The notes under the pieces: model-generated
What the model saw: the letters and a program-made list of their open reading frames with translations, nothing else
Databases searched by the model: none
Told to the model about the DNA's origin: nothing
DNA from: Clostridia bacterium
Lineage (GTDB): Bacteria > Bacillota > Clostridia > Christensenellales > CAG-1252
Length of the DNA stretch: 36,087 nucleotides
Assembly: GCA_024685775.1 (NCBI GenBank)
Contig: JAIKVL010000019.1
Span: 1 to 36,087 of the forward strand
Direction of reading: 5' to 3'
Position numbers and translations under genes: made by a program
Part shown: piece by piece, positions 32,537 to 36,087 of the stretch
How the letters are laid out: every line of letters starts with the position of its first letter
Numbering within the stretch: the stretch's first letter is position 1

Positions 32537-33751
32537 TCAGTATCTGATGACGTACGTATAGCTTTTGTTTTTTAACAGGTTGGTGCTTGCTTTGCTTCTG
32601 ACTTGAATTTCTCTGCCCGAGCTGTCCCCGCGCTTGCGGTCATAGTCCCCGAACGCGGCTACGCACTTATTGTCTCCGAGATACAATTCCGCGGAATAGC
32701 CGGGTTTAAGCAGAATATCGCCTCTTTGCAAAGCGCCCGCCTGACTTTTCGTGAGCACTTCGAAATCCGCTTTCTTGAATGCGTTTGCCATAGTCTTGGT
32801 GGACAACGAAGCGCTTACGCCGAAGCCCGCCTTGTTAAACGCAGTGCAGATAAACGAAGAGCAATCGTAATCGGGGCCGTTTCTGGTCTTCGTGCTGTAT
32901 CCGCAGGAATTATCGTTCGCAGTATTGACCGCCCACTCGATCGCGTCTTCCACGAAAAGGACATCGTCATCCTCCGAGCATTTAAGGAAAGTAAACATCT
33001 GTCTGAGCTTCAATTTCGCTTTTCCCTCGGAGGACCCGCTCCACAGCTGATTCATCGTCTTCCAGTTGCAAGAAGCGGTCGCCAACGCGCTCGTTCCTCT
33101 CGTAACGCTCGCGGCGGAGTCAAGAACCAAGACTTTATTCGCGTCTTCATCGTAATCGACGATTGCGATGAAGTGTCCTTTGACAAGCGACACGCAAGTA
33201 TCCCCGTCGGAAAGTTTCTCTACCAAATGATTCCAAACGGAAGTCATTCCGCTTTTGGTTTTGGGCGAACCGTCGCTCTTTACGGAGACGTGAGAACTGA
33301 ACACGTAGTACTCATCCAGCTCATATCCGTATTTTTTTCCGAACTTGCTGACGGAATTCTTCGTTATCGTGTTGTACGATCCGACGTTTTTGCAATACTG
33401 ACCCGTCTTCCTCGCCCAATCCGCAAAGATCTTGGGGTTAATAAAATTCCCCGTCAAATATTCGACGGCATTTATCGTCGAAAGAATACCGCAACCTTTA
33501 TTGTGGATGTTATTGGAGCCCGATCCCGTGCCGTAACGATAGGAGCCCCATCTGGAATCCGTTTGCTGATAAATATGAAAATCGTCTTCGTCGTATACGC
33601 TTTCGGCATACGCTTCTCCGACAGGCGCGCCCGCTACCGCCGCGACCGTTACGGACACGACCGATGCGACCAAAACAAACGCGAAAACGAATGAGAAAAT
33701 CTTGAAAAAGCTTAATTTTGAACGCGACGAATTTGCTTGATTTTTGCTCAT
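32537..33751 (-). CDS. Secreted bifunctional protein: C39-like peptidase plus NlpC/P60-like domain
   Basis: A 404-residue exported protein. Residues 1-49 are a signal peptide ending AYA. Residues 55-215 look like a C39-like cysteine peptidase: HIYQQTDSRWG, NKGCGILSTINAVEYL with Cys87, KGHFIAIVDYD with His193 and VLVLDSA with Asp211. Residues 265-404 look like an NlpC/P60-type domain: IEWAVNTAND, PDYDCSSFICTAFNKAGF with Cys297, ALQRGDILLKPG and AELYLGDNKCVAAFGD. The usual His before that last segment (HVGIY) is replaced: Ser353 lies in its place, so this domain may be inactive or use another residue. It likely cleaves or binds peptidoglycan or peptides outside the cell. The ATG follows AAGGAG. 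Confidence 0.8.
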   Translation of the reverse strand: MSKNQANSSRSKLSFFKIFSFVFAFVLVASVVSVTVAAVAGAPVGEAYAESVYDEDDFHIYQQTDSRWGSYRYGTGSGSNNIHNKGCGILSTINAVEYLTGNFINPKIFADWARKTGQYCKNVGSYNTITKNSVSKFGKKYGYELDEYYVFSSHVSVKSDGSPKTKSGMTSVWNHLVEKLSDGDTCVSLVKGHFIAIVDYDEDANKVLVLDSAASVTRGTSALATASCNWKTMNQLWSGSSEGKAKLKLRQMFTFLKCSEDDDVLFVEDAIEWAVNTANDNSCGYSTKTRNGPDYDCSSFICTAFNKAGFGVSASLSTKTMANAFKKADFEVLTKSQAGALQRGDILLKPGYSAELYLGDNKCVAAFGDYDRKRGDSSGREIQVRSKASTNLLKNKSYTYVIRY

Positions 33752-33813
33752 TTTACAAATCTCCTTCCAAAAAAATCGGTAAAAGTCGAATCAAGATGCC
33801 AAATTATGCATAT

Positions 33814-33842
33814 ACTATACCCCCGAAAACCGAGGGTGTCAA
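33814..33842 (-). promoter_or_regulatory. Promoter for the C39/NlpC-like gene
   Basis: On the minus strand TTGACA (33837-33842), 17-bp spacer and TATAGT (33814-33819). The spacer itself is a near inverted repeat (CCCTCG-N5-CGGGGG). The leader is about 55 nt. The DNA from 33843 to 34108 is A/T-rich and I see no gene or signal in it. Confidence 0.75.
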
Positions 33843-34108
33843 GCGAAAACAACACTTTTTCGGATTTTTTTCAAATTGCTTGTTTTTCCCGGCGAAATTC
33901 GGAAAAACAGACCGCGCAGACCGTCTCACAGCCTTGCAGATTGCGTCCGTTTCGCATCGCGACGAGCCCCTATTTCCCCCTTAAAACCGCCTCGTGAAGC
34001 ATTTTCAGATGATTTTTTATTCAAAAATTTATAAAACCGCAAACCGTACCATTGCGCCGATTTGTCACATTCGTTTTCCGCATCGCGCGCCGATCCTTCT
34101 CATTTTAT

Positions 34109-34143
34109 AAAAAAAAGGCTCAACCGAGCGGTTCGGTTGAGCC
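34109..34143 (-). terminator. Terminator of the GIY-YIG gene
   Basis: GGCTCAACCGA (34117-34127) and TCGGTTGAGCC (34133-34143), a perfect 11-bp stem with a 5-nt loop, followed by T8 on the minus strand. Between it and the stop at 34206 is an all-A/T hairpin TTAATATTA-N5-TAATATTAA (34183-34205). Confidence 0.9.
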
Positions 34144-34205
34144 TCAATGGTGAATCACACTGCACCGTAGTTGCTCCGCTGTTTAATATTAAAAAATAAT
34201 ATTAA

Positions 34206-35060
34206 TTAATAAAACGATTCTGCTATTTGCTTCTTCTCCAAATCATTTATTGTAGTACCGTCTTTCATCTTCCACTCGGTTCTTCCGTTAGCATTCCTGC
34301 CCATAACAACCGAAGCAGCAAGAGAGGGGCTTGTGAAAACATAGTCTGAAATAAAAGAACCGTCCTGTGAAATTTTCTTTTGATCGAATAATCTTTGGTA
34401 AAGTTTTTTGATACTGTCGGAAACGCTTGGCGCTAATTCCATCGCAACTTTTGATCCTTTCATAACCATAAATCCGTCAGAAACAAGAACCCCGGACGCA
34501 TCGGCACCACGCGCTGCTTTGATATAGAAAAGAGACGGAGCTTTAATTGATTTGCGTTCAACGTATTCAAACGCTTTGTATCCCAAGGTATTTACAAGCA
34601 GTTTTGTGTTTTCCACAAACTCTTCAAGCATTCCTTCGTCAAATTCGGAGACGGAAGACTTTGTAGGCACGGTATCGTTTATCAAAGAAAACCGATTGGC
34701 CGTTTTGGCAAGGTTGTAGAAGGTATTTTCTAAAAACTTAACGTGCGCTTTGTTGAGGATGTTATCTTTTGAAACAACGACAATGCAATCATTCCAATAA
34801 TCTTTATCTTTTAAGTGCTGTTTTAACCGAGTCAACATTTTCTCTGCTTCGCCGATATATACGGTATCTATGTTATCCTCATCTTTGCCGAAAAGGAAGT
34901 ATACGCCGGTATGCAAGCAATCCGGACGAGTCGCAAAGTTCGCGAGTTCGTTTCGGGAAATCTTATATACGCGTCCGTTCCAATTGGATAGTTCACACAT
35001 GATTCTTCCGCTTGGATTTCCATCAAAAATGCACATCTGGATGGTTTTATTGAAGCTCAT
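34206..35060 (-). CDS. GIY-YIG nuclease family protein with DUF4357 domain
   Basis: A 284-residue protein. Residues 45-135 are a GIY-YIG domain: HTGVYFLFGKDED, DTVYIGEAEKMLTRLKQH with the second Tyr and Arg, and KAHVKFLENTFY with the metal-binding Glu. Residues 215-284 fit DUF4357 (DASGVLVSDGFMVMKGSKVA and a C-terminal NGRTEWKMKDGTTINDLE). This pairing occurs in many bacteria, often next to restriction or other accessory genes; it is not linked to a known reaction. AGAGGTG is 7 nt before the ATG. It is 41 bp downstream of the DUF4143 ATPase gene and probably in the same transcript. Base composition is more A/T-rich than in the core operons. Confidence 0.88.
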   Translation of the reverse strand: MSFNKTIQMCIFDGNPSGRIMCELSNWNGRVYKISRNELANFATRPDCLHTGVYFLFGKDEDNIDTVYIGEAEKMLTRLKQHLKDKDYWNDCIVVVSKDNILNKAHVKFLENTFYNLAKTANRFSLINDTVPTKSSVSEFDEGMLEEFVENTKLLVNTLGYKAFEYVERKSIKAPSLFYIKAARGADASGVLVSDGFMVMKGSKVAMELAPSVSDSIKKLYQRLFDQKKISQDGSFISDYVFTSPSLAASVVMGRNANGRTEWKMKDGTTINDLEKKQIAESFY

Positions 35061-35101
35061 ATAAACACCTCTTTTGTCATTGAATTAGATTTATCCGTGT
35101 T

Positions 35102-36087
35102 CTAGATGTACTCAATCGGGATGGCGACGTTGCCTTCGCCAAGAGGAAGAAGCTTTTCAACTTTGCAGATGATTCCACCCTCGCCGATCTTGACCAAAGG
35201 AAAGTGCGACGCAAGCGCGGCAAAATGTTTGATATCTTTGATATTTGGAGATGCGGTCTTCTTGATTTCCAAGGGGTATAGTGTCCCATCTTGCCAAAAG
35301 AGCAGATCTATCTCCTGACCGTCTTTGCTTCTGAAATAATAGATCGGCGGTTCTTTTCCTGCGTTGTAGTAGGATTTGATTACCTCGCTCACGACAAAGG
35401 TTTCAAAAATCGCGCCTGACTGCGCACCGTTCATCAACGTTTCTTTCGTAAGCCATTTGCAAAGGTAGCAAACGAGCCCCGTATCTGTGAAGTAGACCTT
35501 GGGCGACTTGATCACGCGTTTTGCCGCATTCAAAGAAAAGGGTTGCAAAAGGTAAATAATGCCGGAGGCTTGCAAAACGGAAAGCCACTTCTTGATCGTC
35601 GGTGCACTGACGCCCACGTCTTTTGCCAAAGAATCCATATTGAGGATCTCTCCCGTTCTGCCCGCGAGTGCCACGAGGAATTGCATAAAAGTCAACGTGT
35701 CTTCGACTTTTATGATCTGACGAACATCCCTTTCGATATAAGTGGATACGTAATCGGCATAATAGCGCGCCCAGTCGCGATCCTGTTTTTCATAGAGAGC
35801 GGGCATGCTGCCTTTGTGGATAACATCCCATAATGTACTCGGCGTAAGAATGCGCTCAAAAGGTCTCTTATATAAATAATCTTTTATCGGAAAGAATGGC
35901 TCGCTCCACTCGTCAACGAATATCTCTCGCAAAGAAAGCCCCAGCAGATCCACTACGGAAATCCTTCCCGACAAACTTTCCGAGACGCCTTTCATAAGTT
36001 CAAATTTTTGCGATCCGGTCAAGAGATAAGCACCCATCTTTCTGTCTTTATCGATCACGTACTTCAAACTTCCGAAAAGTGCGGGAA
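35102..36087 (-). CDS. DUF4143-type ATPase (AAA_14), partial (N-terminus beyond right edge)
   Basis: The frame is open to the right edge (PALFGSLKYVIDKDR at the cut), so the Walker A and B part lies outside. The visible 327 or so residues start in the end of the AAA_14 domain (GAYLLTGSQKFELM, SGRISVVDLLGLSLREI). A winged-helix segment follows (LAKDVGVSAPTIKKWLSVLQASGIIYLLQPF), then a C-terminal PD-(D/E)xK-like core (DGQEIDLLFWQDGTLYPLEIKKTASP). These are the hallmarks of the DUF4143 ATPase family, common in bacteria and archaea, of unsettled function with links to mobile or toxin-like elements proposed. The downstream GIY-YIG gene may share its transcript. Confidence 0.9.
   Translation of the reverse strand, partial: PALFGSLKYVIDKDRKMGAYLLTGSQKFELMKGVSESLSGRISVVDLLGLSLREIFVDEWSEPFFPIKDYLYKRPFERILTPSTLWDVIHKGSMPALYEKQDRDWARYYADYVSTYIERDVRQIIKVEDTLTFMQFLVALAGRTGEILNMDSLAKDVGVSAPTIKKWLSVLQASGIIYLLQPFSLNAAKRVIKSPKVYFTDTGLVCYLCKWLTKETLMNGAQSGAIFETFVVSEVIKSYYNAGKEPPIYYFRSKDGQEIDLLFWQDGTLYPLEIKKTASPNIKDIKHFAALASHFPLVKIGEGGIICKVEKLLPLGEGNVAIPIEYI

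Noticed and set aside
33718..33997. Plus-strand frames upstream of the C39/NlpC-like gene
   Set aside because: They run over that gene's ribosome site and promoter and have no start signals of their own.

Overview
The window looks like chromosome from an uncultured Firmicutes/Clostridia-type bacterium. This is inferred from gene content and signals: strong Shine-Dalgarno sites, sigma-A-like TTGACA/TATAAT promoters with 17-bp spacers, rho-independent terminators, a purine riboswitch in front of xpt, a BMP-family lipoprotein transporter, a PadR/DUF1700/DUF4097 cassette and a giant MBG-repeat surface protein. Most coding sequence is rich in GCG, CGC, TCG and GAC codons, while intergenic DNA is A/T-rich. 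No rRNA, tRNA, CRISPR array, integrase or transposase was seen.

Layout. 1-2148 (minus): ABC-2 exporter operon (ATPase and two permeases, the second cut by the left edge), joined by 4-bp ATGA overlaps. 2272-4676 (plus): ACT-domain protein, PFL/UPF0210 protein and queH behind one promoter. 4712-12655 (minus): a 2647-residue secreted repeat protein. 12948-19152 (minus): guanine-class riboswitch, xpt, BMP lipoprotein, duplicated ATPase and two permeases, a purine salvage and nucleoside uptake operon. 19242-20131 (plus): nagB. 20132-20947: no gene, but an 83-bp tandem repeat, dispersed repeat fragments and a duplicated hairpin element. 20948-23082 (minus): a GDPD enzyme, then an oxidative-stress operon (OhrR-type MarR, glutathione peroxidase, FTR-like six-cysteine protein). 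23149-24479 (minus): an A/T-rich island with an unrecognised membrane-anchored protein and a small frame ahead of it. 24523-24655: an unexplained G/C-rich foldable segment. 24713-26608 (minus): padR, DUF1700 and DUF4097 under a palindromic operator. 26729-27944: an SGNH hydrolase (minus) and a PCC/DUF296 protein (plus). 27968-30051 (minus): a multidomain membrane protein with two YjbR-like domains. 30138-30294 (minus): a candidate small RNA. 30507-32292 (minus): a GH63-type glycosidase with a palindromic operator. 32450-33842 (minus): a secreted C39 plus NlpC-like protein. 34109-36087 (minus): a GIY-YIG/DUF4357 protein and a DUF4143 ATPase cut by the right edge.

The genes form separate small operons rather than one large system. 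The best-supported functional unit is purine salvage: the riboswitch senses guanine or hypoxanthine and controls both xpt and a nucleoside ABC importer. The least explained items are the candidate RNA near 30.2 kb, the A/T-rich island with its flanking folded segment (23.2-24.7 kb), the hairpin duplication at 20.65-20.86 kb and the C39/NlpC-like protein whose second domain lacks the expected histidine.
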